Shown: positions 32,770-46,646, counted from the stretch's first letter. The stretch is 64,000 bases of DNA from Heracleum sosnowskyi (GCA_030848705.1 CM061243.1:111314674-111378673); one strand, 5' to 3'. Numbers and translations are program-made. The notes: generated by a model from the letters alone, not told the origin.

Positions 32770-32990
32770 ATCACAACAACATCATTATATGATGTAGGGT
32801 TTGAAAACTTGCATCTATCATATGCATATATTACCTCTCATTATTTTTAATACCATCACATCTATATACGATGTGAGGTTTGAAAGCATGCATAATACAT
32901 ATGCATATATTACATCTCAACGTTTTAATGTCGTCACATCTATATACGACATGAGGTTTGAAAGCATGCATAATTACGTATCACATGCAT
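32770..32990. repeat. ~78-bp repeat, 3 copies, in solo LTR
   Basis: ATGAGGTTTGAAAGCATGCAT-like units begin near 32791, 32870 and 32948, increasingly alike toward the right. Confidence 0.7.
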
Positions 32991-34901
32991 CATCAGAATA
33001 TTTTACTTTAAAACATAGCAGGGAATGAGAAAACTTGCCTCGGGTCCTTGGTTGTTAGGGGTTCGAGAACTTGCCGGGAAATCTATAAACAAAGAAATAC
33101 CCGATCAGTCCCCTGGCTTAATCATTTCAAGTGCATTTAACTTAAACACTAACGTTCTATTAACGAACATCAATTGTCTCGCTCTTGGTCATCTATAACC
33201 TCATAACATTCCTTAAACTCTTAAGTCAAAAGCTTGGGTGAAAATCTGTTCACAAAACCCAAGTACTTTTCCTTTACTAACTCCTTGTTTTTAACCATCC
33301 CCTTAAGGGTATTTCACTCGCGCAACCTTCGTTCTCGCATTTTTATAAAATCACAAATTTATCTTTTTAACACGAAACCTTCTAGGTTCCTTTCTAGACT
33401 ATCCATTCTAGTATCCATTTTAATATCTCAATCCAATTCCATATTTAAAGGGCTTGATCCCTATCTCAAAGTTCATGCAATGAACTACTTAGTTACGCGA
33501 AACCGCTTTCACTAAAACGGACGTTTCTCCTAAACCGTAAATCAAAACGACACGATTCTTTTGCTAAAATAAACTAGGAAACAGGTCCTACATGCTCATG
33601 GTCAGAAACTTCATGTTTATTCCCTTTAATGTAACCGTGGTTTCTGTCCAAATTACCTAAGTAAAATTCGACATGGTAACGGCGCTTAAACGCGATTCCC
33701 GTGTTTTTAAACACTCAATACAACCACCAATCAACAATCAACCAACCACCAATCAAACCTCAAGTTAACACTACACGTTTCTGTCCAAACATGGTCATAC
33801 TCTAGTTCATAAGTTTATCCACAAATCAACCATCAAACATACTCAAAATCATGCATACATGCTTCATTACTACATAGTTCTTAAACAATCACTTATAACT
33901 ACTAGATCAAGCATAATCTCCAAAAGGGAAGAAGTTTTATACCTTCCTTGGAACTTAACAAAGGTTATATATGGATGGTATATCCTTTATTGCTCCTTAA
34001 CTATGCTAATCAAACCTAAAAACATCAAAACAAAACAAGATCTTATGAGTTTACTATTCACATCACTATTCATCATCAACTTTGAATCCATTTTTGACCA
34101 AGCTATCATCCATGGATGAGGCTAAGATTAGAGATCTACCTTGGATATTGGAAGAGGGTGATTTAGAGCCCAAGATCTTGATTTATGGTTGAGTGGAAGT
34201 GGTAGAAAAGTTTTTAAGGGTTTGAAGAATGAAAATAGCCGAATGGTGTTCTTCACCTTGGTGCATCTCTTTTGCTTTTGTTTTCTTTGATTTTGTTTTC
34301 CTTTGTTTTGTCTAATTAATCCTTAATACTTTTTCCATTTAATTGTGTGGCTAATATCATGTTTTGTCACCAATGACAAGGCTCTTTTGAACTTGTGGTG
34401 GTGGTGAAAGTGGTGACAAGGTGGTGATTCACCACTTTGTCATCACTTGGTCATCATCTTGTCATCATCTTGTCATCCTCTTGCATCATGCTTATGTCAT
34501 CATTTGTATCCTCAATCCTCTTATATATTGAACTTGATGATCTTATATAATACTCCTCCTTTGGTTAGGGTTTAATCCATAATTTGTTACGTTTTTTTGT
34601 TTCGCGATAGTTTCAAGTGATTTTAAAAACGTTTCTCTGTACCAAAGCTAGGGAATACTTACTTGATCTTTCCACTACCTTGGTTTAATATATGATCCTA
34701 GATTTCTCACCTTGGCTTAAGATATGATCATGGATTTCTCATTCTACATACTTCCTCAAAACGATCAAATCAATAAATCCTTGATTGTCCGATGAATAGT
34801 GAACAAAATTTAAAGTTGGAATCTACTGATTCTGATCGCGTTTACATTCACTTATTTACCTTATACATCACTAATATAACTTCGAAACATTCATTCAATG
34901 T

Positions 34902-36333
34902 TGAAAGGCATATATTTTAGCCTATTTGTTTACATCGAGGATTCAACTCAACTTAAACAAGTTTGTAATAAGTAAGTAATAATTCAATTATCATAGTCAC
35001 GGGAATCTCAGAAGATCATATCTGTCAGAAGAATACAGATTAAAGTCATCCTACAGATTTGAAGAAATACTACATTGAAAGAAGTTCAATTATTTGTTCA
35101 AGCCTCAGTGATGTCTTCAAAGATGTGGATTTATTAAAGTGACAGAGGTTTCAGATTTGTGATAGCAAATGTACATGTTACAAAGGTTGATCAACAGTCA
35201 AAAGTAGACAATGAACCACAGCTTAAAGTCAAGATGAAGAACAGACATTGAAGTTAGTCATTTATGAACCAGATCGTGCATCAAATGACAACCCCTGACA
35301 ATGGATACTCTTCAGCAGTTTAAGTGGTTCAAGAAGTGGTTTTTGTATGATTAAAGAATTTACATTTACATTCTCTTTTAAATTAGTTATTAATTTATTT
35401 ATTAAATTAATTCTTCTGAATTAATTTAACAAATAAATTAAGTAATTAATTTATTGAATAAATTAAATTCATCAGAATTTAATTTATGAAATAAATTAAT
35501 TAACAGAATTAATTTAAATTAGAATTAGAATTAAATCAGAATTTCTTAATTAAAAATGAACTGGAATGACTATCCAGGATAGTCATCCCGATAGTCATTC
35601 CAAGTCTATTTACATTAAAAATGTACTGGAATGACTATCAAGGGATAGTCATCTCGATAGTCATCCTAGTACATTTCTAGAAATTCTAATTTAATTTATG
35701 TATATTCTCTTAGTCATTCCAATACAAAGCATAGTCATTCCAGGCTTAAAAATAGTCTTTTTAAGACTATTTTGATAGTCATTACTAGTGGAATGAAAAG
35801 CAGAAACGTGCAGGCTTTTCTTGTCAAGTGGACAAAGGTACAAAAGAAAAGAAAAAGACAGACAGAAGTATTATTCAACACAGAGATATCAAGAACATTA
35901 CATTTGAAAGAAAAGCTTCTGTGAAGAACTCTGCCGATTCATTTTTAAGTGGATTAATTCTAAAAATCAGTGTGTTAAATCTAAACCAATAGAATTCATT
36001 CACTTGTACTGCTTTGACTATCTAGCGGATTTTAATCCCTAGAACGTATCTCAAATTATCATTTATTGTTATATCTTTTTATTACAAAAATAGATAAATT
36101 CATGTCGAATTTATTCTAGATTTGTTTTAATTAGTTTGAGATTCAATCCTGTAATCAGTACTTCATTTGTAACACCTTTCAAGTTTAATATAAGTTATAT
36201 TTAACTTGAATTTTGTTTCATTTAATTCCGCCATAATTTGTTGTTAAATTGTTTGATTCTAAACAGAACAAATTCGATAAAACGGTATAGTTTGTATTCA
36301 ACCCCCCTTCTACAAACTTATCAGGACCTAACA
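34902..36333 (+). repeat. 5' LTR of the SIRE-like element
   Basis: TGAAAGGCATAT to GGACCTAACA, 1432 bp. It contains two hairpin-forming GGAATGACTATC/GATAGTCATTCC palindromes (35561-35603 and 35621-35673), repeated in the 3' LTR. Confidence 0.92.
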
Positions 36334-36335
36334 AT

Positions 36336-36348
36336 TGGCATCAGAGCC
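36336..36348 (+). other. Primer-binding site, SIRE-like element
   Basis: TGGCATCAGAGCC two bases after the 5' LTR, one mismatch from the tRNA-Met complement TGGTATCAGAGCC. Confidence 0.85.
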
Positions 36349-36437
36349 TTTTGATTGATATACAAATCAAAGATCCAATTGTTTTGAGATTTTTCTTAAA
36401 CTCTGATTTTTTTTTTATTCCTAAAAAATCTCAAAAG

Positions 36438-38678
36438 ATGTCTACTACACAGAAAGTGGGTACAGTCAAAATCCCAATATTCAGCAAGGAGCATTATCCA
36501 ATGTGGAAGAAGAAAATGCTCCTATTTCTTAAGGTTGCAAATCCTAAATACTTGGATGTGCTGAAGAGTGGTCCCAAACTCCCTATGATTATTGAGGGAG
36601 AGTTAATAGAGAATGATGTTGTTACTAGGGCTGCTAGGATGTACCCTAAAGATCCCAAGGAGTACACTCCTGATGAGAAAGAGGATGTTACCTTGGATTC
36701 CTGTCTTCAGTTGATCCTTATTGATAGTCTTGATCCTATCATGCATAATCATGTCCTAAATTGTGATACTGCCAAACACATTTGGGGAACCATAGAGATA
36801 ATCAATGAGGGGACAAAGGAAGTTAGGGAGAATATGCTGTAAATTCTCACCTCATAATATGAGCATTTCAGATCAAACCCTGGTGAAGGTATCTCTCAGG
36901 TTTTTGAGAGATACAGCAAATTAATCAATGATCTGAATCTCAATGGGAAGCACTACACCAACAAGGAGATTAACAAGAAGTTCCTTCTTACCCTTCCATC
37001 TCATTTGGAGCACAAAATATCTGCCATTAGAGAAGCAAGAGATATGAATGAGATTGCTTTGGAGAGATTGTATGGTGTTCTGAAGACCTATGAGCTGGAG
37101 CAGATTCAACAAAGGGAGCTGTATGGAACTGGGAAGATTGTTAGTACTTCTACTGCACTGGCTGCTGAAGTCCCACAGAAACTGGAAGTGAAGGCTGTTC
37201 AACCTTCCAGTTCTAACATGAATGTTATTGATGCTGAATATGGATTAACATCCATTGATCAATCTGGTGGTGACTTCTATTCTCTAGAAGAACTTGATCA
37301 GCTGGAGGATGGTGATTTGGCTTTGATAGTCAGGAAGTTTGGGAAGTTTAGATTCAAGAGGAATCCCAATCTTAAGTTCAGACCCAGATTTCAGAGAGGT
37401 GGATCTTCCTCGTCAAGTGGCACAAGGGGTGGCTACAAAACTGGAACTGTGGAAAGAAGCACAATCAGATGCTATAATTGCAATGAGTTGGGTCACTTTG
37501 CTACTGAATGCAGAAAGCCAAAGCAAGTGACTAGAAACACATTTGATTCTAGCAAGAAGAACAAGATTGGGAAAGCCTATGTTGCTGAGGGAAAGAGTTG
37601 GGATGACACTGACAGTGATGAAGAAGCAGGTGAGATTGGGAACCTTGCTTTAGTGGCTAAAGAGGCAAGCACTTCATCTGGATACATGTCAGAGGTAAAG
37701 TTTACTGATACTGAAATGATTCGTCATCTTGGTGGCACCTTAGAATGTGCACGCACTGAAAATGATAGAATAATTCTTTTAAACACAAATCTTGAAAATG
37801 AGATAAAAGAATTAAAACTAGTGCATATTAATCAAGATGAACTCACTAAAAATGTAGCAGTTCTTGAGAATAGGGTTAAATTGTATCAACAACTGGAAAC
37901 CATTCTCAAAGATCAGATTAGTGAGCTTAAGACCAAAGCTAATGCCTATTTCAACTCTTGTAAGACGGCTAAAGAGATTCTCAATAAACAAGCTGTTGGT
38001 AATCATGTCAGTATAGGTTATGATTATAATGAGGCCATTGGATTGCTTGGAATAAATTCCCCTTGTAGAGTCAGATCTGAAGGAAGGGGTGTTCCATATG
38101 TACTTAAGGGTATTGAAACACCCTTCTGTAAGGAGTCCGAGGCAGATCCTCTGAATGAATACTCTATCATCATTGCTGAGGAGATTCGTGAAGAAGATAT
38201 TGCTTTGGAAGTTGCACAGTCCAAAAAGTGTATATCTGATATTCCAGTCAAAGTTGCCTCAACTAAAAAGACTAAATCAGATATCCATAAGTTGGATCAA
38301 AACAACTGTAGAACTAACATGCCTGCTGTTAATTCCTCTCATAAAGCATGTGGTGTGATTAATTGCATGTCTTGTGCTTTCAATGTTATGTATGCTTATT
38401 TTAATAGTAAGCATGTATCTAGTGATAAGACTGCTCCACGTCAACATGTTAATAATAAGAAGCATGTTAAAGCAAAGACTACTAGTCCTCCTCAGACTAG
38501 AGTGGATTCATTTATCCCTAAGCCTACTCAGAAATGTGTTAAGGCTGGCTATAAATGGAAACGCTCTTATGTGAAAGAGGTTGAAGTAGTTTTAGCTAAA
38601 AATGTTGTTTTGCCTGACAAAGGCCAGTTCTTTAAGTATGCCGGACCCAATCAATTTTGGGCTCCGAAGAAGGTCTAA
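36438..38678 (+). pseudogene. gag: Copia Gag (one in-frame stop)
   Basis: ATG at 36438 (MSTTQKVGTVKIPIFSKEHY); an earlier in-frame non-ATG start exists but is not needed. Frame continuous to TAA 38676 except for TAA at 36840-36842. The N-terminal copia Gag core (YPMWKKKMLLFLK) is followed, after the stop, by LERLYGVLKTYELEQIQQ, a CCHC zinc knuckle (CYNCNELGHFATEC, about 37472-37513), an acidic segment and a long coiled coil to about residue 500. Ends in FWAPKKV. It forms the virus-like particle. Compared with ordinary copia Gags it is long, as in SIRE elements. Confidence 0.88.
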
Positions 38679-41600
38679 TCAATTTGATATTGCAGGGAGT
38701 TAAACAGGTAAACCGTGTTATATGGATTCTTGACAGTGGTTGTTCAAGGCATATGACCGGAGATAGAGCCCTGCTATCAGATTTGGTTGAGAAAGCTGGC
38801 CCAGTAGTTACCTTTGGAGATAACAGCAAGGGTATTACGAAAGGATATGGCTGTTTGAAGTACGGAAATGTTATCATTGAAGATGTTTCTTTTGTGGAAG
38901 GTCTGAAGTTCAATCTTCTCCGCATCAGTCATTTCTGTGACAGAGGATATGATGTTTCCTTTGAAAGAGAGAAGTGTCAGATCCTTCACAAGAAGAATGG
39001 AAAGCCTGCTCTTCAAGGAGTAAGGAAAAGTGACTTGTTCATAGCTGATCTGAACTCGGGATTCAAAGATGAAGTTAATTGTTTTTATGCTAAAGCTTCA
39101 TCAGATGATAGTTGGCTATGGCACAAGAAGATGTCTCACCTTAACTTCAAAACCATGAACTCTTTAGTCAAGAGGGAATTGGTTAGAGGTTTGCCTCAGA
39201 TGGAATTTACACAGGAAGGACTGTGTGAGGCATGTCAGAAAGGAAAGTCAAAGAAAGCTTCTCACAAGGGCACTGACACATCATCAATAACTGAACCTCT
39301 TCAGCTACTGCACATGGATTTGTTTGGTCCAGTTAATGTGATGTCCATGTCAAAGAAGCAATATGCACTTGTGATTGTTGATGACTTTTCAAAATATACA
39401 TGGGTTTTATTCCTACATTCCAAGGATGAAACTCCATACCTAGTGATTGGCCATATAAAGTTGATTGAACTTGATTCTAGATTCCCTGTTAGAGCCATAA
39501 GGTCAGATAATGGTACTGAATTCAAGAATGCCATTCTAAATGACTTTTGTGCTGATAAAGGAATAACAAGACAGTATTCTGCCCCTAGAACTCCTCAACA
39601 AAATGGAGTAGTGGAAAGAAAGAATCGTACATTGATTGAAGCTGCAAGGACTATGTTAAGTGAGTCCAAACTTTCAACGTACTTTTGGGCTGAAGCAGCT
39701 AATACAACTTGTTATACTCAGAATCGAACTTTAATCAACAAGGACTTAATGAAGACTCCGTATGAGATCATGAACAACAAGAAACCAACTGTCAAGTACT
39801 TTCATGTATTTGGAGCAAAATGCTTTGTGCTTATAGATGACAATGTGAAACGTGGCAAGTTTGATGCAAAGGCACAAGAAGCTATTTTTGTTGGTTATTC
39901 CAGAAGATCTTACAGGGTCTACTTGATTGGCAGTCACACTGTAAAGGAAAGTGTCAATGTTACTTTTGATGACACTACATTCCCTAATATCCAAACAGCA
40001 GATTCATCTGAGAAAATGAAGTTTGATAACTTCCCAGACTCAGATTCAGATGATGAAGCCCCACCTGAAGTTATTGCTGGTAATGATAATAACAATGATG
40101 ATAATGATCATGGTGATGGTGGTGGAAACACTGGTAACAATGGAGATACCACCAACACTGGAGAAGAGTCATCAAGGCAATCAAGCAATAACTCAGGGGG
40201 AGCAAATGAAGGATCAACTAGTCACTCACAACATCAAAGTGAAATTCAAGGCGAATCATCAAGATCAAATCTTCCAAGACAGACTGTATGGAATAAAGCT
40301 CATCCTTTTGAGCTGATCATTGGTGATCCAGATGTTGGAGTTAAAACTAGAAGTGCAACTCAGAATGAATGTCATTTTTCAGAATTTTTATCTAAAATGG
40401 AGCCAAAGAAAACTGAGGAAGCACTGACTGATCCAGATTGGGTGATTTCTATGCAAGATGAACTCAATCAATTTGAACAACAGCAAGTCTGGAAGCTGGT
40501 ACCCAGGCCAAAGTACAAGAAAGTAGTTGGTACAAGATGGGTATACAGGAACAAGCTAGATGAGGATGGCATTGTTACAAGGAACAAGGCAAGACTGGTT
40601 GCACAAGGGTATTCTCAAGCTGAAGGCATTGATTATGATGAAACCTATGCACCAGTGGCTAGACTTGAGGCCATCAGGATGTTCTTAGCATTTGCAGCTT
40701 ATTCCAATTTTAAAGTCTATCAAATGGATGTTAAGAGTGCATTCTTGAATGGTGAGCTGGATGAAGAAGTGTATGTAGAACAGCCCCCTGGCTTTGAAAA
40801 TCAGGAGCTGCTGGACTTTGTGTACTTTCTCTCCAAGGCTATCTATGGTCTCAAACAAGCCCCAAGAAAATGGTATGACACTCTTTCTGGTTTTCTTTTA
40901 GAAAATGGTTTTGTTAGAGGTATCATAGACAAAACTCTTTTTTCAAATAAACACAAAAGTGATATGATACTAGTCCAAGTCTATGTGGATGACATCATAT
41001 TTGGGTCTACTAATGATGATCTCTGTAAGAGATTTGCTAAGCTAATGCAGAGTAAGTTTGAAATGAGTATGATGGGTGACCTGAAGTTCTTTCTTGGATT
41101 GCAAGTAAGTCAAATGGTATATTTATTTGTCAATCCAAGTATCTCAAAGAACACCTCAAGAAATATCACATGGAGGATTCAGCATCAGCAAGGACTCCAT
41201 CTTCAACAGCAATCAAACTTGGAGCTTCTGACAAGTCTATCAAGGTAGATGTTACAAGCTACAGAGGTATGATTGGCTCCTTACTCTCCCTTACTGCAAG
41301 TAGACCAGACATTATGTATGCTACATGCTTGTGTGCAAGGTTCCAAGCGGACCCTAGAGATGTACATCTCGTTGATGTTAAAAGAATCTTGAGATATCTT
41401 AAGGGTACACCTAACTTAGGTATCTGGTACCCTAAAGATTCTGGTTTTAATCTTGTTGGATATACAGATTCTGATTATGCAGGTAGTGTTGTGGATAGAA
41501 AGAGTACCTCTGGGAGTTGTCAATTCCTAGGAGGTAGGTTGATTTCCTGGCATAGCAAGAAACAACAAACAGTTTCCAATTCAATAGCAGAAGCTGAATA

Positions 41601-41925
41601 TATTGCTGCTGGAAGCTGTTGTGCTCAGATCTTATGGATTAGGAATCAATTAAAGGACTATGGCTTTGCATTAGACAAAATTCCCATTTTTTGTGATAAT
41701 ACAAGTGCCATAGCAATCTCCAACAACCCTGTGCAGCACTCAAGAACGAAGCACATTGATATCAGGTATCATTTTATCAGAGAGCATGTCATGAATGGAA
41801 CTGTGGAGTTACACTTTGTACCCACAGAAGAACAGACTGCAGATATATTCACTAAATCTGTTGACGAATCCACATTTATCAAGTTAGTTGGTAAATTGGG
41901 TATGTTAAACAGTCTTAGTGATTAA
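38657..41925 (+). pseudogene. pol: Copia Pol: protease, integrase, RT, RNase H (frameshifted)
   Basis: Open in one frame from 38657 to about 41118, then in the next frame (from about 41116) to TAA 41923. Motifs in order: protease DSGCSRHMTG; zinc-binding integrase head (WLWHKKMSHLNF, CEACQKGK); integrase core (LHMDLFGPVNV, RSDNGTEFKN, QNGVVERKNRTL); a Ser/Asn-rich linker; RT (RWVYRNKLDEDG, QMDVKSAFLNGEL, YVDD at 40982); RNase H (EAEYIAAGSCC, ADIFTK). The loss of one net base near 41118, after LGLQVSQM, splits RT from RNase H. Gag ends in a different frame 21 bases into the pol frame, so expression would need frameshifting or splicing. Confidence 0.92.
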
Positions 41926-42900
41926 CAATATCTCTGTCATGTTTGTTCTTTCAAAAAGTCATTTTCTCTTGTCATTTTACTGATATTTACTGCCTATTCT
42001 CATTTAATATTACATGCTTGTAAATTTAAATAGCTCTGAATATTTTATTTTCTTTAAAAATATTTTTCTCATATTTTTTAGTGGAGAAATGTATTTTTAT
42101 TGAAAATATCTTTATTTAGAATTATTTAGGTGTTTTTCAGATTGTAAATATTGTTGTTTAAATAATTCTGCAAGTTTATATTATTTTATGCAATTTTATA
42201 TAATTCTGCATATTTTTCTAGGATTTATGGAATTTTCTGTGAATTTTTCTAGATTTTTATAAATATTTCATGCATTTTTATTACTTTTATGCATTTTTCT
42301 GTATTTATGTCAATTAATTCTGCTAGTTTTTGTTAACAGGTTTGTTTTTGTTCTAACATGACTATCGGAATGACTATCTTCCATAGTCATTCCAGTAGTC
42401 ATTGTAGTTTAGTTTTATGTTAATTAATTATTTCTGCCTTTTACCTTCAGTACTTATATTTTTGTACTGGAATGACTATCGGTATGACTATCCCATAGTC
42501 ATCCCGATAGTCATTCTAGTTATATGCACTGTATTGTATTTTTTTGTTTATTTTTCTCTGTATTTTCTGTTATTATTTATAGTTATTCTCAGTCTTATAC
42601 TGGAATGACTATCGGTATGACTACCCGGTAGTCATCCCGATAGTCATTCCAGGCTATTCGGGTTTTGCCTATAAATACTAAACAGGTTGTCTTTTGTCTT
42701 TCATTCCTTCACAAGTTCTTGTTTTTACAAAACTTACTTCTCTTGTTTGGTTCTTTATTCTCTAAAGTAAAGAACTGCTGTCAATTTTTTTTTAATCAAC
42801 ATAAATTGATTTAATTAATTTCTGATATAATTCTTATTTCTTGGAATTTATTCCCTAAATTAGAATTAATCTAAAATTAACTCTATTAATTTGTGTTAAA
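41926..42900 (+). other. Pol-env spacer with three long hairpins
   Basis: AT-rich, noncoding, with inverted repeats of the GGAATGACTATC family at about 42358-42406, 42466-42520 and 42600-42653. The last has 26-bp arms with one mismatch and a one-base centre. A TATA-like TATAAATA lies at 42671. Confidence 0.75.
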
Positions 42901-45900
42901 ATGGCCCAGCAATTTGAGATTGTTCTTACTAATTACCATGGCTATTTTGATCCCCTAAAATGTTCATTTGAACGTTTTAGACCTTGGATCTCCTTTCTTA
43001 ATCAACATTCTTGTGTTAATTATGCTATTTGTTCTAATGTTGATTTGAAAATTGATCCTTTATATTTGCTTTGCTCAACTGCTGTTGTCTCTGATGATTT
43101 CTCAACTATATCTTTCAATATTCAGGACACACAGTACATTATCACTGAGGAAACATTTTGTATTGCCTTGCAGTTTCCTCGGGATAATTTTGACAGACTC
43201 CCCACTGAAGAAGAATTAGCTAGGTTTTTCTTCAGTATTCACTATCAAGGTCCCCTAAATATGACTAAGTTAATTAAAGGGAATCTTGTGTGTGAATGGG
43301 ACTTATTCTTTGATACCTTGGCTAAGGTCTTTGGCAATTGCACGAAAAATAACTTTCAGAATATTCCTTATCTTTTACAAGTTATTGGTTATGCAATTGT
43401 CTTCAATAAAAGACTCAATTTTGGCCACCTTCTATGGGAAATTGTTGTTAGGAGGGTGTTTAATGCTAGAAAGGAATTTGACAATGGTAGAAAGATTAAA
43501 TGTTTTTATCCTCGTTTTCTATCACTTGTTCTTAATTCTTTACTTTCTAATGAGCATCAAGAACTATTCAAGAATGGTCGTTTTTTCATTTCTCCGACCA
43601 CTGACAAAAAGTTCTTTCAAAGATTGGAAACATCCTTCAAGTATAGCAGTGTTCCAGTTCTCATATCCAACTACATGACAAACTTCATCAACCTACCATC
43701 ATTTGAACCACCAGTTCCCGAGCAAAGCATAGTTACATCAGCTGGAACTGAAGAAGTCATACAACCACAGGTAAGGACTTCTATCCCTGGTTCTTCTGGT
43801 ACTGTTTCTGAAACCCAAGAGGTTGATAGGGCTGACCAAGAGTTTGTAGAACCACAAACTCTATCCCCGGTCATAGAGCCAAACACTGAGTCAAATCCAA
43901 ATCAACCTGAACCTTATATCTATACCAGAAACAGAAATAGTAGTGATGAAGAAACAATGAGTGATCCTGCAGCTCTATCTCCACCTCCTAATAAAAGAAG
44001 AACATATAGGGAGATATCTGTAAGCCCGTCTGTATCCTCCCAACAGGATATGGATTTTGAAATGGCCAATACACAGTCTCTGGAGACATCCTCTCAACAG
44101 GATGAATCTATTGAAGTTCGCCATAGGGCCATGGCATTTTGTACCGAGTCAAGCACACTCCCGTTACTCACAATGGGAGAAAACATAACTTTAGATGCAA
44201 CTCAGGACACTTTGCTAGGAGAGCACTTAGGACATGAGACAGTGCCTACCATTGTAACGGTAGAAGTGCCTTCACAGGCATCTGAGGGAAAATCTGATTC
44301 TTCGCCAACTCAAATAGAATCATTTTCTCCCCTCCCAGAGGGAACATCTCTGGCTCCCTTAAGGGATTTTCCACTCGCAGTTTTTACTGGAGAAAGTGGA
44401 AGGCAACCTAATGAATCCAACACTGAAGCAATTCAGTTTCAAATTCAATCAGATTTGGATTTCATTGGGGATTGGGAATTGTGAACTCCCATTGCACCAC
44501 CACTGACCTCTCTAGAAGGGGCTAGGGTGATTTTTCCTGCAGGTACATCAACTCCAAATTTGGATAGACAGCTAGTGGTTAGATCTGAGAGACAAACACA
44601 GAGCGATACACAAGCACGTGAGCAGAGTGAAACACCATCGAGAGAAATTGAGATGAGTGCACACAATGACACATACACTGCTTCTTTATTGGCTCAAATA
44701 GCTGGTCTACAGAAACAACTTCAAGAAACCCAGGCTGAAAAAGATATTCTCAAGGCACAAGTGGTTGAACGGTCTTCTTCTTCCACCTCTGTAACTAATC
44801 AGCTGGGTACTATCAAGGATGAAATCGAAGGATTGAAGACTACTCTAATCCCCATGATGAATGCTATTCAGGAGTCCCAGGTGTTAGTGGCTTCAGACAT
44901 CTCTGAGATTATAACTTCAAATGCTGAGATAACAGAGAGTGTCAAGCAGATTGCTTCCGTTTCAACTCGGGTGGACTCCATTCGGGAGACTGTTGATGAA
45001 AATCAGTGGTTCAATGATAAGAGGTTTGCAAGGATTGAAGGAGGGATGCAACATCTGAATGAAGGCATGAAGCATCTGTATAACATGATCCAGAACTCGC
45101 ATCAACCCAATGCTGAACAGAAGAAATTCTTTGAGGGTGATGATGATGAAGAGGACAATGATGGCAGGGATGGAGAAAGACAAGGAGGAAGTAAAAAGGA
45201 GGATCCTAAGGCTGATAAAGTCAAATCTATAGAGGATTCCTCAACTAAGGGGGAGAATAAGGAGAAGGAGATATAAGGAGGAGAAGAAGTGAGAGATCAA
45301 GGAGGAGAAGCTGGAGGTTCTGGTTCTGGAAGGGACAAAGGGAAGCAGAAGTTAACTTTTTCTGATGCTGACTACTATCAAGGTGAACAGGGAGAGTTTG
45401 ATGATATTGAATCTGGAGAAACCCCTGAAGATATCTTTGGTGAAGTGGAGGTTGAAGGAGAGGCTGATTTTGCTGACTGGGAAGATGAACCTGAAGTGGA
45501 TCTTGCCTTTGAAGCTGAGCTGTTAAGACAGAAAGGTGATCTGAAGAGAAGAGAGGAGGAGAATGCTAAAGTGTCTAACATCATCTCAAAGCATCTAGTT
45601 ATCCAAAAAGCTGAACATCAAGAAAAGCAACGGCTTCATGATATAAAGGTCAAGGACAGGAAGTTATATGTGAGGCTGAAGCTTGGAGAAGAATGGGATA
45701 GAGCTAGAGAGATGTTCTCACATCCGACAGGGTCAGACAATGATGGAAAGTTCTTTAGCATGTTGGAAAGGTACAGAAAGGTCAATCCAGACAACACAAT
45801 CTATATGAAAGCTCTTCATGCGGAGATTTCAAGAATTACTACTGGATATGACAGAGTCAGAGAGGAGTTGAAGATCTACATCTACACTCATAATTAGGGA

Positions 45901-46389
45901 ACTTTCATAGTTTCTCTTAATCTTCTGGAAGGTAGAACTCTCTCTGAGCTTTGGGTTTTCATGACAAAGATTAAAAGGTCTTCACCTCTATGTGAGCTGT
46001 TGCATGATCAGCTTAGAGATTTTGCCATGAAAGCTAGTCCTCAAGTTGTGGATGTGCCATATGAAGTTAAATTTTATAAAGGAAGGGCACTTCAAACTTG
46101 TGGTGTGGATCCCATCTCTTTGAAAGATTATCCTGCCAAGCATCTTGTCTATATGGAGAACATGTTGAGAACAGGGTTTGCTACACAAGAAAAGACAGAA
46201 GTTGCTGATTTGATTCAAGACTATTGCATTGCCAATATTAAGAGATATCATCAAATGAAGAATAGGCTGAAGAAAGTTACAACTCAACCTGTCAGACCTA
46301 GTGGCATTACTTCTGAATCTGATCGTGTTCTGGACAAGGAGTTGCTTGAAGCACTTGAAGAAGGAGAGATGATTGAATCTGAAATTTGA
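42901..46389 (+). pseudogene. Env-like ORF of SIRE-like element, three in-frame stops
   Basis: A single frame from ATG 42901 (MAQQFEIVLTNYHGYFDP) to TGA 46387, broken by TGA 44482, TAA 45274 and TAG 45895. The N-terminal 210 residues (YAICSNVDLKIDPLYLL ... YPRFLSLVLNSLL) match the third-ORF family of SIRE elements and plant athilaviruses; then a Ser/Pro/Glu-rich segment, a coiled coil (about 44690-44960), an acidic run and a C-terminal basic domain (CELLHDQLRDFAMK). No clear signal peptide or transmembrane segment is visible, so a retroviral envelope role is not supported by the sequence; function unknown. Confidence 0.8.
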
Positions 46390-46627
46390 AGAAGCTCTGT
46401 TCTGTAAATGTTATATGTATAGAGCTTAGGTATTTCAAGATAGGATCAATGTAAACACATGTTCAGTCTAGAGGAACATCTATCTTGTATTTATCTTTAA
46501 TGTTTGAATCTGGAAAATGTTTAATGAAATCCAGAACTTTGTGTTATTATTTACTTAACTTTTATAGTCTTATTTTTACTTGTTTAGTTAGTTGAGTTAT
46601 CCTCTAGGTATTTGCTTGTTATTCTCT

Positions 46628-46646
46628 AAAAAAAATAGGGGGAGAT
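46628..46646 (+). other. Polypurine tract, SIRE-like element
   Basis: AAAAAAAATAGGGGGAGAT immediately before the 3' LTR; primes plus-strand DNA synthesis. Confidence 0.85.

Noticed and set aside
42901..44484. A host gene of 527 codons
   Set aside because: It lies between pol and 3' LTR of a complete copia element, continues in frame past its stop, and matches the third-ORF family of SIRE elements.
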